This document shows positions 16,961 to 26,586 of a stretch of DNA of 55,543 nucleotides, piece by piece. Made by a program: the position numbers and the translations under genes. How positions within the stretch are numbered: position 1 is the stretch's first letter; each line of letters starts with the position of its first letter. This stretch comes from Pseudomonas sp. REP124. Lineage in GTDB: Bacteria > Pseudomonadota > Gammaproteobacteria > Pseudomonadales > Pseudomonadaceae. A model generated the notes under the pieces. That model did no database searches. It was given only the letters and a program-made list of their open reading frames with translations, and was not told where the DNA came from. The DNA lies in NCBI RefSeq assembly GCF_020164475.1, contig NZ_JAIQWX010000026.1, positions 1 through 55,543 of the forward strand. The letters run 5' to 3'.

Positions 16961-18658
16961 TCACTGCCCCACCGCCACACTCGTCGGCGCCTTCTCCGGC
17001 ACCACAATGTTCTGCAAATCGATGTGCTTCCATTCCGGACTCGCGCCCAACCGCGCATTGAATCGGTAGTTGAAGGTGAACTCATCCGCCGTCGGCTCGC
17101 TCAGTGGCTTGCCGTACTGCGCCTGCACCGCAGCCAGGTCGTAGCCCATCAACTGCAGCAAGGTCGGGAAGATGTTGTAGTGGCTGGAGCGGTCCTTGTT
17201 GTCGGCCAAGTGTGCCTGCCAGTCCAGGGTTTTCAGGCCGCTGCCCTGAATCACCACCAGCGGCACCAGTCCCTCTTCGGCTACCGGCGCGCCGCCGCAA
17301 TGGGTGTTCAGCCCCGGATTGCCGCGCTCATGCAGATCCTGTCCGTGGTCGGAGGTGTAGATCAGCAAAGCATTGTTCAGATTCGCCTGGGCGAACACCC
17401 GGGAAAAGAATTCGCCGACATTCCACAGCAGCGTGTTCTTGTAGGCGTTGCGGTACAGCACCCAGTCGTCGGGCTGGCCATTGAAGCCGTCGCGCTCCCC
17501 CGAGTCCGCGACTTCGACGAACTGCCCCCTGGGCAAGGTCGGACGATAAGCCATGAATCCGTCAGGGTATTTATCGTGCACCGGGAAGTGTGCACCCACC
17601 TTATTGACGATCACCAGTTGCGGCTGATCGTCGTTGAGCAATTCGATCATTTTCGCCGCTACCGCCATGTCGCGTTCGCGCACGCTGGTCTGGTCGAACT
17701 GGACGAATTGGTCGATGTCCTTTTTCTCGGTTTCGCTCATCAGGTTCTGCAAGTGGCCGCCGGTGCGTTGCGCATCGATGTAGACCGTGTGCATCCCGGC
17801 TTTTTTCGCGTACTGCCAGATCGAAGGCAGGGTGCTGTTGATGCGCACATAGTCGGCGCGGGTACCGCCGTAGCGCAGGGTCACGTTGGTGTCGACGCTG
17901 CAGTTGGCGATCGAGGCGGCGTAGCCGAAGTTGAAAATATCTACGCCAGGACGCGGCTCCTTGAGGTTGCTGTGCACGCCGTAGGGAGTGTTGATATCCA
18001 GGTAGTTGCCCGAAACACTCTCGTCGATCACCAGCACGATGTCGTGGCTGACCGGTTGCCCGGTGCGCGCCAGCGTGACCGGTTCGCGCGGGCCAACGGT
18101 ATTGTGCAGGGCCTCATAGGCGAACAGGTTCAGGTAGGCCAGTGGCGTGTACATGAACGGCAATCCCCGCGCGCCCTCTCCCGCACGCACGAACAACACC
18201 GCGCTGAGCAAAAGGGTGGCCATCAACGGTGCCGCCACCAGCCATGCCCCCGGCACCGGTGCACGGCGGCGTGGCTTGAGAGCGATGCCCACGAGCAACG
18301 GCAGGCTCGTGAGTACACCGCTGATGATCGCATCGCGGTACTGATACAGCGCCTCTTCGATGAACCCGCCCGAATAAACCAGCGAGACGAAACTGCTGTA
18401 GGTCAGGTAGTCGGCCGTCACCCGTGAATACACGTCGAAAAACACTGCCGAGGCAAAGATCACCAGCGCCAGGCAATGGCGGATCAGTGTCTGGCGTACA
18501 TAGGCCGCCATCAACAGTGCCACGGTCAAAACGACAAACATGCCGCCAAACAGCATCAACGGGAAACCAACGCCCAGCGCACTGATACGACTAAAGTAAT
18601 AGTCATAATGAGTGGCAAAACTGACAGCCATTAAAATTTCTTTGAGATACCTGATCAT
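16961..18658 (-). CDS. membrane sulfatase-fold / phosphoethanolamine-transferase-like protein
   Basis: About 565 residues: four or five N-terminal transmembrane helices (for example FGGMFVVLTVALLMAAYV and MATLLLSAVLFV) and a periplasmic sulfatase-fold domain. Metal and active-site landmarks are IVLVIDESVSGNY, VNKVGAHFPVHDKYP and YTSDHGQDLHERG followed by THCGGAP. The family includes EptA-like enzymes that transfer phosphoethanolamine to lipid A or glycans. In EptA the nucleophile is threonine; here the equivalent loop reads ESVSG with no threonine, so a serine would have to serve. It is divergent from the exopolysaccharide locus and could decorate an envelope glycan. The ATG at 18658 is chosen; 18631 is an alternative. 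Confidence 0.75.
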   Translation of the reverse strand: MIRYLKEILMAVSFATHYDYYFSRISALGVGFPLMLFGGMFVVLTVALLMAAYVRQTLIRHCLALVIFASAVFFDVYSRVTADYLTYSSFVSLVYSGGFIEEALYQYRDAIISGVLTSLPLLVGIALKPRRRAPVPGAWLVAAPLMATLLLSAVLFVRAGEGARGLPFMYTPLAYLNLFAYEALHNTVGPREPVTLARTGQPVSHDIVLVIDESVSGNYLDINTPYGVHSNLKEPRPGVDIFNFGYAASIANCSVDTNVTLRYGGTRADYVRINSTLPSIWQYAKKAGMHTVYIDAQRTGGHLQNLMSETEKKDIDQFVQFDQTSVRERDMAVAAKMIELLNDDQPQLVIVNKVGAHFPVHDKYPDGFMAYRPTLPRGQFVEVADSGERDGFNGQPDDWVLYRNAYKNTLLWNVGEFFSRVFAQANLNNALLIYTSDHGQDLHERGNPGLNTHCGGAPVAEEGLVPLVVIQGSGLKTLDWQAHLADNKDRSSHYNIFPTLLQLMGYDLAAVQAQYGKPLSEPTADEFTFNYRFNARLGASPEWKHIDLQNIVVPEKAPTSVAVGQ

Positions 18659-19045
18659 TCGCTCGACCACCCAATGACGGGGACGACAGAAACTTGCCGG
18701 CCATTTTTTGAAACTAGCACTGTGCCAGCCGAGAGCAAAGAATCCGATGAAAGGAACGTAAGCGTCAAAAAACCGTTTGATTCATTTCTGACACACTAAA
18801 GTTGTTACAAACCTTTAAATTCAACACTTTCGACCGTCCATCGTTTTATTGAAATTTTTTTTTGACGCAGCTTTTCGAGGCAAACCCAGCAGGGACAAGC
18901 GTTTGATGGCAATTGGCCCCAAAGCTGGGGGATGTATTACCCGTTTTACATGTCATGTGGCTGTAATGCTTTTCCACAGCTGCGCTATACCCCTTTTGTC
19001 TTCCCCATTTTTGATCTCTTTCAACCGACTTACGAGGCGGCCGAT
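18659..19045. other. divergent promoter region of the exopolysaccharide locus
   Basis: A 387-base AT-rich gap (unlike the GC-rich neighbours) between the leftward sulfatase-like gene and the rightward 17-gene polysaccharide locus. It must hold the main promoter of that locus. Visible features are an A/T-rich stretch (18755-18870), an inverted repeat CCCCaaagctGGGG at 18917-18930 and the partial palindrome ACATGTCATGT near 18947. I see no sigma-54 site and cannot assign a regulator. GAGG at 19034 is the likely ribosome binding site of the first gene. Confidence 0.5.
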
Positions 19046-20398
19046 ATGGACGTGAGCGTATTTGGTACGGGCTACGTTGGCCTGATACAGGCAGCGGCGC
19101 TGGCCGATGTGGGACATCGCGTCCTGTGTGTCGACATCGATCCAAACAAGATCCGGCAACTGCAATCGGCCGTACCACCGATCAGTGAACCGGGGCTGTC
19201 CAGCACGCTGGAAGAAAACATCAAGGCCGGGCGATTGCTGTTCTCCACTCAGGCCAGTGACGCCGTCGAACACGGCGATCTGATTTTCATCGCAGTCGGC
19301 ACTCCGGCCGATGAGGACGGATCCGCCGACCTCAGCCACGTGCTGGAAGTGACCCGGCAGATCGCAAGCTTCATGGAGGCCGACCGCACCCTGATCATCA
19401 AGTCCACGGTTCCGGTCGGCACGGCGGATCAGGTGGCGACCACCGCCCGCCAGGAACTGCACCGCCGCGAAAAGGATTCGCTGCAGGTGCGCGTGGTGTC
19501 GAACCCGGAGTTTCTCAAGGAAGGCAGCGCCCTGGCCGACTGCATGCGCCCGGACCGGATCATCATCGGCACCAGCGACGACACCGCGTGCGAGCAGATG
19601 AGCGAGCTGTACGCGCCCTTCTGCCGCAACCGCGAAAAGCTTATGTTCATGGACAACCGCAGCGCCGAACTGACCAAGTACGCCGCCAATGCGATGCTCG
19701 CCACGCGCATCAGCTTCATGAACGAACTGGCCAACCTCACCGAACTGCTCGGTGCCGACATCGAAGCGGTGCGCAAAGGCATCGGCTCGGACCCGCGCAT
19801 CGGTTACCACTTCATCTACCCCGGTTGCGGCTTCGGCGGTTCGTGCTTTCCCAAGGACCTGCGCGCCCTGCTGCACACCGCTGAACACAACGGCATGCCG
19901 TTGCGCCTGCTGCGCAGCGTCACCGACGTCAACGACAGTCAGCGCCACATCCTGTTCAGCAAACTCAAGGCGCAATTTCCAGAGGGGCTGGCCGGCAAGT
20001 CCATCGCGATATGGGGACTGGCGTTCAAACCCAATACCGATGACATGCGCGAAGCGCCCAGCCGTTACCTGATGGATGCGTTGTGGGCCGAAGGTGCCAG
20101 CGTACAAGCGTATGACCCTGAAGCAATGGCCGAATGCCGGCGCCTCTACGGTTATCGCAATGACCTGCACCTGTGCGCCACCCGCGACGACACCCTGGAA
20201 GACGCCGACGCGCTGGTGATCTGCACTGAATGGAAAAATTTCCGCGTGGTCGATTTCGACCATCTGGCGACCAAGCTGCGCTCGCGGGTGATCATCGACG
20301 GACGCAATCTCTACAACCCGGAACATGTTGCGGCAGCGGGCCTTAACTACAGCGGCATCGGCCTGCGCCACATCCTGCCTCAGGTGCTGCGCCCATGA
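19046..20398 (+). CDS. ugd: UDP-glucose/UDP-sugar 6-dehydrogenase
   Basis: A 450-residue enzyme that oxidises UDP-glucose to UDP-glucuronate with two NAD+. The N-terminal VFGTGYVGL is the NAD-binding motif, and [10 protein letters not shown] carries the catalytic cysteine (C267). The C-terminal domain contains [17 protein letters not shown], typical of the family. The start is the ATG at 19046 after GAGG. It is the first gene of the polysaccharide locus and feeds the epimerase, whose start overlaps this stop by four bases. The exact sugar (UDP-Glc versus another UDP-hexose) is inferred from length and motifs. Confidence 0.92.
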   Translation: MDVSVFGTGYVGLIQAAALADVGHRVLCVDIDPNKIRQLQSAVPPISEPGLSSTLEENIKAGRLLFSTQASDAVEHGDLIFIAVGTPADEDGSADLSHVLEVTRQIASFMEADRTLIIKSTVPVGTADQVATTARQELHRREKDSLQVRVVSNPEFLKEGSALADCMRPDRIIIGTSDDTACEQMSELYAPFCRNREKLMFMDNRSAELTKYAANAMLATRISFMNELANLTELLGADIEAVRKGIGSDPRIGYHFIYPGCGFGGSCFPKDLRALLHTAEHNGMPLRLLRSVTDVNDSQRHILFSKLKAQFPEGLAGKSIAIWGLAFKPNTDDMREAPSRYLMDALWAEGASVQAYDPEAMAECRRLYGYRNDLHLCATRDDTLEDADALVICTEWKNFRVVDFDHLATKLRSRVIIDGRNLYNPEHVAAAGLNYSGIGLRHILPQVLRP

Positions 20399-21450
20399 AA
20401 ATCCTGGTGACCGGCGCGGCCGGGTTCATCGGTGCCCACTGCGCATTGCGTCTGCAGCGCGACGGGCACGAGGTGATCGGGCTGGACAATTTCAACGACT
20501 ACTACGATCCGCAACTCAAGCACGACCGGGTGCGCTGGGTGTGCGGACAGGTCGGTCCTTTCCAGCTCTCACCGATTGACCTGGCCGATGCTCAAGCCAT
20601 CGAAACCCTGTTTGCCCGCGAACGGCCCGAGGTGGTGATCAACCTCGCGGCGCAGGCCGGGGTGCGTTATTCCCTGGACAATCCCCGGGCCTATCTGGAC
20701 AGCAATCTCAACGGCTTCCTGAACGTGCTCGAAAGCTGCCGCCGGCATCCGGTCAGGCACCTGATCTATGCCTCGTCCAGCTCGGTGTACGGCGCCAACC
20801 AGCGTACGCCGTACTCGGTCAGTGACGGTGTCGATCATCCGCTGTCGTTGTACGCGGCGACCAAGAAAGCCAATGAACTGATGGCGCACAGCTACAGCCA
20901 TCTGTTCGGCATTCCCTGCAGCGGCCTGCGGTTTTTCACGGTGTACGGCCCATGGGGACGGCCCGACATGTCGCCGATCCAGTTCGCCCGGGCGATCACC
21001 GAAGGCACACCGGTGAAGCTGTTCAACCACGGCGCACACCGCCGCGATTTCACCTACATCGACGACATCATCGAAAGCATTGCGCGCCTGATCGATCAGG
21101 CGCCGCAAGCCAACCCCGAATGGAACCGGGAACAACCGGACCCGGCCAGCAGCATGGCGCCCTGGCGGATCTTCAACATCGGCGGTCAGCAGCCGGTGGA
21201 GCTCAAGACTTACCTCTCGCTGCTGGAAAAACACCTGGGGCAAACCGCCCTGGTCGAGTTGCTGGCGCTACAGCCGGGAGATGTGCTCGACACCTGCGCA
21301 GATGCCGGCGACCTGGCGCGCGCCACCGGTTTCCAGCCACGGATCGGGCTGGATGAGGGACTGGGACGTTTCGTTGCCTGGTTCCGCGACTACTACCCAT
21401 TGCCCAACGCCCAAGGCGCTCGTGGCGCAAGCGTGTGGAGGACACCATGA
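20395..21450 (+). CDS. NAD-dependent epimerase, UDP-glucuronate 4-epimerase-like
   Basis: A 351-residue extended short-chain dehydrogenase. [15 protein letters not shown] at the start is the NAD-binding motif, and the catalytic pair is Y153/K157 in [23 protein letters not shown] and the nearby ANEL block are characteristic of CapI/LspL UDP-glucuronate 4-epimerases, which make UDP-galacturonate. Its position directly after the UDP-sugar dehydrogenase (four-base ATGA overlap) supports that. The pair would supply a uronic acid precursor, so the polysaccharide is probably acidic. Confidence 0.88.
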   Translation: MKILVTGAAGFIGAHCALRLQRDGHEVIGLDNFNDYYDPQLKHDRVRWVCGQVGPFQLSPIDLADAQAIETLFARERPEVVINLAAQAGVRYSLDNPRAYLDSNLNGFLNVLESCRRHPVRHLIYASSSSVYGANQRTPYSVSDGVDHPLSLYAATKKANELMAHSYSHLFGIPCSGLRFFTVYGPWGRPDMSPIQFARAITEGTPVKLFNHGAHRRDFTYIDDIIESIARLIDQAPQANPEWNREQPDPASSMAPWRIFNIGGQQPVELKTYLSLLEKHLGQTALVELLALQPGDVLDTCADAGDLARATGFQPRIGLDEGLGRFVAWFRDYYPLPNAQGARGASVWRTP

Positions 21451-22193
21451 CTGGACTCGAAAAAGGCATACCGCTGCAACAACTGCGCAGAGACAAGCGC
21501 CTGGATCCGGAGCAACGAATGCGCCTTGACGCGGCGATCCACATGCAGGGCCGAGGCTGGGTGACCGGCCGCGACGGCGCGCGGCCATGGACTTTGTCGC
21601 GGACCAATCGTGTGCTCTCCTGCCTGGGTGCGCTGGTGATCCTGCTGCTGGCTTCCCCCTTGCTGATCGGCCTGGCGTTGGCGATCAAACGCACCAGTGC
21701 GGGACCGGTGCTGTTCGTACAGAAACGCACCGGTTACCGCGGCCGCGTGTTCGGCATGTTCAAGTTCCGCACCATGGTGACCAACGCCGAGGAGCTCAAG
21801 GAATCTCTGCGCTACCTCAACAAGCACGGCGCCGACGCCATCGATTTCAAGATCGACAACGACCCGCGCATTACCGGTATCGGCGGCTTCCTGCGCCGCA
21901 CCAGCCTCGACGAGCTGCCGAACCTGATCAATGTGGTCACCGGCGACATGCGCCTGGTCGGCCCCAGGCCCACCTCGTTCAATGCCTGCCGCTACAAGGA
22001 CAACCATCTGGCGCGTCTGAGCATCTACCCCGGCATGACCGGTCTGTGGCAGATATCCGGGCGCAGCAATATCGACTTCGACCAGCGCGTTGAGTTGGAC
22101 CTCAGCTACATCGCCGAGCAGAGCCTGCTGCTTGATCTGAAGATCCTGTTGAAAACCCCCTTCAAAGTATTCAGCGGCCACGGAGCAAGCTAA
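21447..22193 (+). CDS. undecaprenyl-phosphate sugar phosphotransferase (small PGT)
   Basis: A 248-residue monotopic phosphoglycosyl transferase of the WbaP/WcaJ C-terminal type. It has one membrane re-entrant helix (CLGALVILLLASPLLIGLAL) followed by the catalytic domain with KRTSAGPVLFVQKRTG, MFKFRTM, RRTSLDELPNLINV and LVGPRP. It starts polysaccharide synthesis by placing the first sugar phosphate on undecaprenyl phosphate at the inner membrane. The larger N-terminal transmembrane and CoA-binding-like domains of full-length WbaP are absent, as in many exopolysaccharide loci. The ATG at 21447 follows GGAGGA and overlaps the epimerase stop. Confidence 0.9.
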   Translation: MTGLEKGIPLQQLRRDKRLDPEQRMRLDAAIHMQGRGWVTGRDGARPWTLSRTNRVLSCLGALVILLLASPLLIGLALAIKRTSAGPVLFVQKRTGYRGRVFGMFKFRTMVTNAEELKESLRYLNKHGADAIDFKIDNDPRITGIGGFLRRTSLDELPNLINVVTGDMRLVGPRPTSFNACRYKDNHLARLSIYPGMTGLWQISGRSNIDFDQRVELDLSYIAEQSLLLDLKILLKTPFKVFSGHGAS

Positions 22194-22840
22194 TGGACGG
22201 TTCAACTGCAAAGAGTCTCGACATCGCCAACCCAAGCGAATCCAACCTGACATCCACGGTGCTCGACCAGGATCTGCGCATCCTGCTGCTGACCGCCGCC
22301 AACCCCGGCGCGGGCACGACCACCAGTGCCATGGCCATGGCCGGTCAACTGGCCCAGATGAGCAGCGGCAAGGTGCTGCTGGTGGACGCCAGCCAGTCAG
22401 CCGGCAACCTTTCGCAGCAGTTGGGGCTGACCAAGGAGCGCGGTCTGCACGATCTGCTGTTCAACACCCAGAACCCGCCCTTGCTGCAGGACTGTGTGGT
22501 GGACGTGTCCAGTCTGCCCTTCCACGTATTGCCGGCAGGCCGCTTTCCACGCAGTAACGAGCATCTGACACCGGAACGACTGAGCCATCTGCTCGACGAC
22601 CTGGGCAGCCGCTATCGCTTCGTGGTGATCGACGGCGATGCGGTCTATTCGGCTGCCGACACCCTGGTCATCAGCACCCAGGTTGACGGCGTGATCATGG
22701 TCGTGCGTTGCGAAGACACCCGCTGGGAAGTTGCCCAGGCCGCGGCACAGCGCCTGACCCAGGCCGGCGCGACGCTGGTCGGCAGCGTGTTCAACCGGCG
22801 CAAGTACTACATGCCCAAGTGGCTGTACAAAAACCTGTAA
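22193..22840 (+). CDS. CpsD/CapB-like cytoplasmic ATPase, degenerate P-loop
   Basis: A 215-residue ParA/CpsD-like protein of the bacterial tyrosine kinase family, which in other loci partners the Wzz-like protein to control polymer length. The usual Walker A (GxGKT) reads ANPGAGTTT at residues 36-44, with threonine 42 where the invariant lysine belongs. The Walker A' region is VLLVDASQSAGN and Walker B is FVVIDGDAV. The C-terminus ends RRKYYMPKWLYKNL, a small tyrosine cluster like the autophosphorylated tail of such kinases. The missing lysine suggests it binds nucleotide poorly or acts as a pseudokinase. Start overlaps the previous stop by one base. Confidence 0.85.
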   Translation: MDGSTAKSLDIANPSESNLTSTVLDQDLRILLLTAANPGAGTTTSAMAMAGQLAQMSSGKVLLVDASQSAGNLSQQLGLTKERGLHDLLFNTQNPPLLQDCVVDVSSLPFHVLPAGRFPRSNEHLTPERLSHLLDDLGSRYRFVVIDGDAVYSAADTLVISTQVDGVIMVVRCEDTRWEVAQAAAQRLTQAGATLVGSVFNRRKYYMPKWLYKNL

Positions 22841-22865
22841 GCAACCGCCAGAAAGGATGACGCTT

Positions 22866-23891
22866 ATGAACGCCAAGATGCTTGTCCTGCTGTTGCTGCC
22901 GCTTGCGGGTTGCACCAGCACTTCAGATACCCGCAGCATGCCGGTGCAGATTCTGACCGCCGCGCCGGCCAACGCCCAGGCCACCGACATGCCCAAGGTC
23001 GAACAGACCCTGCGCCCGCAAGACGTGCTGGACGTGATCTTCCACATCAGCACCAGCGGCTCGGATGCCTACCGCATCCAGTCCGGTGATCAGGTCGGCC
23101 TTAACTTCACCGCCGCCAGCCAGCTCAACGGCAATCAGCTGGTGCTGCCCGACGGCAGTATCGAACTGCCGGGAGCCAACACGTCGGTGAAAATCGCCGG
23201 GCTGACCAGCGACGAAGCGCGCCAGGAAATCCAGCGTGCCTATAACCGCAAGGCGCTGTTCCAGCCCAACCGCAACCAGCTGACCGTGCAGATCATCAGC
23301 CCGCTGACCAACGAGCAGAATCTGAAAAGCGCGCTGAACCACCCCGCCACCGGCATGAGCCGCGAGATCACCGTCGGCACCGACGGCTACGCCAGCTTTC
23401 CGGAAATCGGTTCGGTGCCGCTGCAGGGCATGACGGTCAATCAGCTCGAAGCGTTCCTCAATAAGAAGTACGCGCAACTGCCGGGACGCATGACCGTCGA
23501 TGTGCTGCTCAAGTCCACCGCCGGCAACGAGATCTACGTACTCGGCGAAGTCGGTCAGCCGGGCTCCTACCCGATCCGCCGCCCGGTCTCGGTGCTCGAG
23601 GCGCTGACCCTGGCCCGCGGCTCCAACGTCAAGGCGCGCCTGGATTCGGTGGTGATCATGCGTCGCAACGGCAACCAGGTCGAAGCCCGTCACTACGACG
23701 TGGAAAAAGCCCTGGCGGGCGATGCCTCGCAGATCGCCTACCTGCAACCGGAAGACATGCTCTACGTGCCGAAAACCAAGCTGGCCAGCGCCGGCGAACT
23801 GGCCCGGCAACTGGCCGACGTGGTGCTGTTCCAGGGCGTCGGGTTCAGCTTCGGCTACCGCGTCGACAACAAAGACAGCGACAACAACTGA
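22866..23891 (+). CDS. Wza-like polysaccharide export lipoprotein
   Basis: A 341-residue outer-membrane polysaccharide export protein. The signal ends in lipobox LPLAGC. A PES (poly_export) domain follows (YRIQSGDQVGLNF...VLPDGSIELPG), and an SLBB-type segment (NEIYVLGEVGQPGSYPI..SVLEALTLARG) lies around residues 215-260. It would form the outer-membrane secretion channel with the Wzz-like protein encoded next. Start chosen at the second ATG (22866), preceded by AAAGGATG; an ATG at 22857 has poor spacing. A 25-base gap follows the CpsD-like gene. Confidence 0.9.
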   Translation: MNAKMLVLLLLPLAGCTSTSDTRSMPVQILTAAPANAQATDMPKVEQTLRPQDVLDVIFHISTSGSDAYRIQSGDQVGLNFTAASQLNGNQLVLPDGSIELPGANTSVKIAGLTSDEARQEIQRAYNRKALFQPNRNQLTVQIISPLTNEQNLKSALNHPATGMSREITVGTDGYASFPEIGSVPLQGMTVNQLEAFLNKKYAQLPGRMTVDVLLKSTAGNEIYVLGEVGQPGSYPIRRPVSVLEALTLARGSNVKARLDSVVIMRRNGNQVEARHYDVEKALAGDASQIAYLQPEDMLYVPKTKLASAGELARQLADVVLFQGVGFSFGYRVDNKDSDNN

Positions 23892-23908
23892 CTCTCAGGT
23901 GATCTGAC

Positions 23909-25501
23909 ATGAATCCAAAGGAAAACTACCTGCACGAGTTCTTCAGGATCTTCTTCGCCAACAAGCAGCTGGTGAAGCGTGTGTTCCTGGTCTTTGCAGT
24001 GATTGCCCTGGTGCTGCCGCTGTTGCTCAAGCAGAGCTTCGATATCACCGCGCAGGTGATCGTGCAGTCGAAAAAGCTTTCCCAGGGCGACGCCACCACG
24101 TCGCTCAATCAGGAGAACGCCACCTTCATTCCCCCTTCTCTGGCGGACATGGAAACCGAGAGCAATATCCTGCGCTCGCCCGCCCTGATCCGGCAGACCA
24201 TCAGCGAACTGCGCGATGCCGGTGAGTACAGTCCGCCACCGGGCATGTTCGACAAACTGGTGGCGCAACCGCTGAAAAATCATGTGGTCACGCCGTTGCG
24301 CGAGCACATGATCAATCCCCTGAAGTCGGCGTTGGGCATGGAAACCGATCCGGTGCGCGACACCGCTCTGGACGGCTTGACCCAACAAGCGATCGATAGC
24401 CTGAAGATCGAAACCCTGCCCGGCTCCAACGTGATCTCGATCATCTACAGTTTCCCGGACCCGGCACAGGGCACGAAGTTCGTCGCGGCGCTGCTGCAAA
24501 ACTATCTGGTCAGTCGCCAGGCGCTGCAATCGATCGATCTGCCGCAAAGCTTCTATGAATCCAAGAAGACCCAGTATCAGGTGCGCCTCAACGGCCTGGA
24601 AGGCAACCGCCAGTCCTTGCTCGAAGCGGTGGGCGCGTCTGATCCCAAGGAAGAAATCACCTTTCGCCTGAACGCAATCAACACCGAGGAACAGGCGCTC
24701 AACCTGTACCGCGATCGCCTGCTGCAAAGCCAGCGCTGGCTCGACTACCTGAAAACCAGCCTGGCCGCCGCCAAGGATTCCAAACTCAACGACTACACCT
24801 TCCCCTACACCTTCACCACCACCGTGGACAACGTCGCCTTCGAAGATCGCGAGATCAAACAGATGGGCGAGGCGCTGACCAGCCAGGTCAGCCGCTACAT
24901 GAACGACCTGGCAATTTTCCAGCCCGGCAGTGAACCGATGCTGTTGACCCGCGAGCAGATCGCCCGCACCCGCCAGCAGTTCCTCAAGGTGGTCAGCAAT
25001 CGCATTCAGGAGCGCACCAACGACCTGGCGATCGTCAGCTCGGTGATCGAGCAGAAGACCGCGCGCATCGCCGAGTACAAGAACCGTATTCACCTGTTGC
25101 AGGAAACCCAGAGCAAGTTGCGCCAGGTGGACACTGAAATCGACGCCCTGCACGCGGCATTCTCCACCTACGCCCAGCGTTTCGCCGAAAGCAGCACCGC
25201 CCGTTCGCTGGACAACGACCTGTCCAACGCCCGGGTCCTGAGCCCACCGTTCGAGCCGACCGAAGCGGCGTTTCCCAAGCCGATGCTGATCATTCCGTTC
25301 GGATTGTTCACCGGTCTGCTGCTGGCGATTGCCCTGGTGTACGTGCGTGAGTTCTTCGACCACCGCTTCAAGCACCCTGCACAAATCAGCCATGAGCTGG
25401 GCCTGCCGGTGCTGCTGGTGATCAACGAACAGAACGTCGAGCCCACCAGTGCGAACAAGAGCTGGAGCGTGCCGGGGCTGGTCCATTGGGTGCGCAATTG
25501 A
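23909..25501 (+). CDS. Wzz/GNVR-type polysaccharide co-polymerase
   Basis: A 530-residue chain-length/export protein with one transmembrane helix near the N-terminus (VFLVFAVIALVLPLLL), a long helical periplasmic region (about 60-450, with predicted coiled-coil) and a second helix near the C-terminus (LIIPFGLFTGLLLAIALVYVREFF). It lacks a fused kinase domain, consistent with the separate CpsD-like gene two places upstream. It should bridge the inner-membrane polymerase and the Wza-like channel. Length and layout match exopolysaccharide (not O-antigen) Wzz proteins. Confidence 0.85.
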   Translation: MNPKENYLHEFFRIFFANKQLVKRVFLVFAVIALVLPLLLKQSFDITAQVIVQSKKLSQGDATTSLNQENATFIPPSLADMETESNILRSPALIRQTISELRDAGEYSPPPGMFDKLVAQPLKNHVVTPLREHMINPLKSALGMETDPVRDTALDGLTQQAIDSLKIETLPGSNVISIIYSFPDPAQGTKFVAALLQNYLVSRQALQSIDLPQSFYESKKTQYQVRLNGLEGNRQSLLEAVGASDPKEEITFRLNAINTEEQALNLYRDRLLQSQRWLDYLKTSLAAAKDSKLNDYTFPYTFTTTVDNVAFEDREIKQMGEALTSQVSRYMNDLAIFQPGSEPMLLTREQIARTRQQFLKVVSNRIQERTNDLAIVSSVIEQKTARIAEYKNRIHLLQETQSKLRQVDTEIDALHAAFSTYAQRFAESSTARSLDNDLSNARVLSPPFEPTEAAFPKPMLIIPFGLFTGLLLAIALVYVREFFDHRFKHPAQISHELGLPVLLVINEQNVEPTSANKSWSVPGLVHWVRN

Positions 25502-26586
25502 ACGCGCCCTTCACCCCACCGCTGCCGATCATTCATTTGCTCAGCAGCGGCGGTTTCTACGGCGCCGAGCGGATGTTGCTCGACCATTGCCTTGCGACCC
25601 CCGGACAACATCAGGTGCTGTTTCTCGATGCACCCTACGAGTTGCTCGCGCGGTTTCGCGAGGCCGGGGTGGACTGTCGCGGCTGCACGGGACTGGGAGC
25701 CTTGCTGGCGCACTTGCGCCAGCGCCGGGCGGAGCGGCCGTTGATCAACACGCACAACTTCAAGGGCCTGCTGTTCGGCTGGATCGGCGCAACCCTGTTG
25801 CGCCTGCCGCTGGTGATCACCCAGCACGGATTCACGCCACGCAGTCGCAAGCAGAAGTTCTACACCTGGCTGAGCCTGCAACTGTGCCGCACCGCCTCGG
25901 TCAGCCGTGTGGTGTGCGTGGCCGAGAGCATCGCCACGCTGTGTCGCCAGGCCAGCGTGGATGCCGAGAAGCTGCAAGTGATCCCCAACGGCCTGCCCGC
26001 CGCTCTCGATGCGCCGTCGCCGGCCATCGACCGCAAGCGCCGGCTGGTCGGTTACGTCGGGCGCCTGAGCAGCGAGAAAGGCCCCGATCTGTTTCTCGAT
26101 GCGCTGGTCCCGTTGTGCTGGCGCCACTCGCAACTGGACGCGGTGATGCTGGGCGACGGTCCCGAGCGTGACCGTCTACTGGGGCAAATCGAGGAGGCCG
26201 GTCTGGCGTCACGCATCAGCCTGCCCGGTTACCAGAACGACATGCGCCCCTGGTGGCGGCAACTCGACGCGCTGGTGATCAGTTCGCGCACCGAAGGCAC
26301 ACCGATGATTCTGCTTGAGGCCATGCAGGCCGGGGTGCCGGTAGTGGCCTTCGGCGTCGGCGGGATTCCCGATGTGCTGCAGGACGGGCACAACGGTTTG
26401 CTGGCGACGCCTGCCGACGTCCCCGCGCTCGCCCGACAGATCGACGCCCTGCTGAGTGACCCGGCGCTGGGCCGCGAGCTGAGCTACAACGCCAGACGCA
26501 CGCAAATGGATCGCTATGACCTCAAGGCCCTGGCTGAACGCTGGTCGCAGCTGTACATCCGCACTGCACGGGAGACACGCGCATGA
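25498..26586 (+). CDS. GT4-family glycosyltransferase
   Basis: A 362-residue retaining glycosyltransferase of GT-B fold. The N-terminal Rossmann domain begins IIHLLSSGGFYGAERMLLDH, and the C-terminal domain has VGYVGRLSSEKGPDLFLDAL and the EGTPMILLEAMQAGVPVV nucleotide-sugar binding motif with its two conserved glutamates. It would add one sugar to the lipid-linked repeat unit at the cytoplasmic face. No ATG is available near the start; TTG at 25498 overlaps the previous stop (TTGA), matching the tight coupling of the locus; TTG at 25486 is the alternative. Confidence 0.87.
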   Translation: MNAPFTPPLPIIHLLSSGGFYGAERMLLDHCLATPGQHQVLFLDAPYELLARFREAGVDCRGCTGLGALLAHLRQRRAERPLINTHNFKGLLFGWIGATLLRLPLVITQHGFTPRSRKQKFYTWLSLQLCRTASVSRVVCVAESIATLCRQASVDAEKLQVIPNGLPAALDAPSPAIDRKRRLVGYVGRLSSEKGPDLFLDALVPLCWRHSQLDAVMLGDGPERDRLLGQIEEAGLASRISLPGYQNDMRPWWRQLDALVISSRTEGTPMILLEAMQAGVPVVAFGVGGIPDVLQDGHNGLLATPADVPALARQIDALLSDPALGRELSYNARRTQMDRYDLKALAERWSQLYIRTARETRA

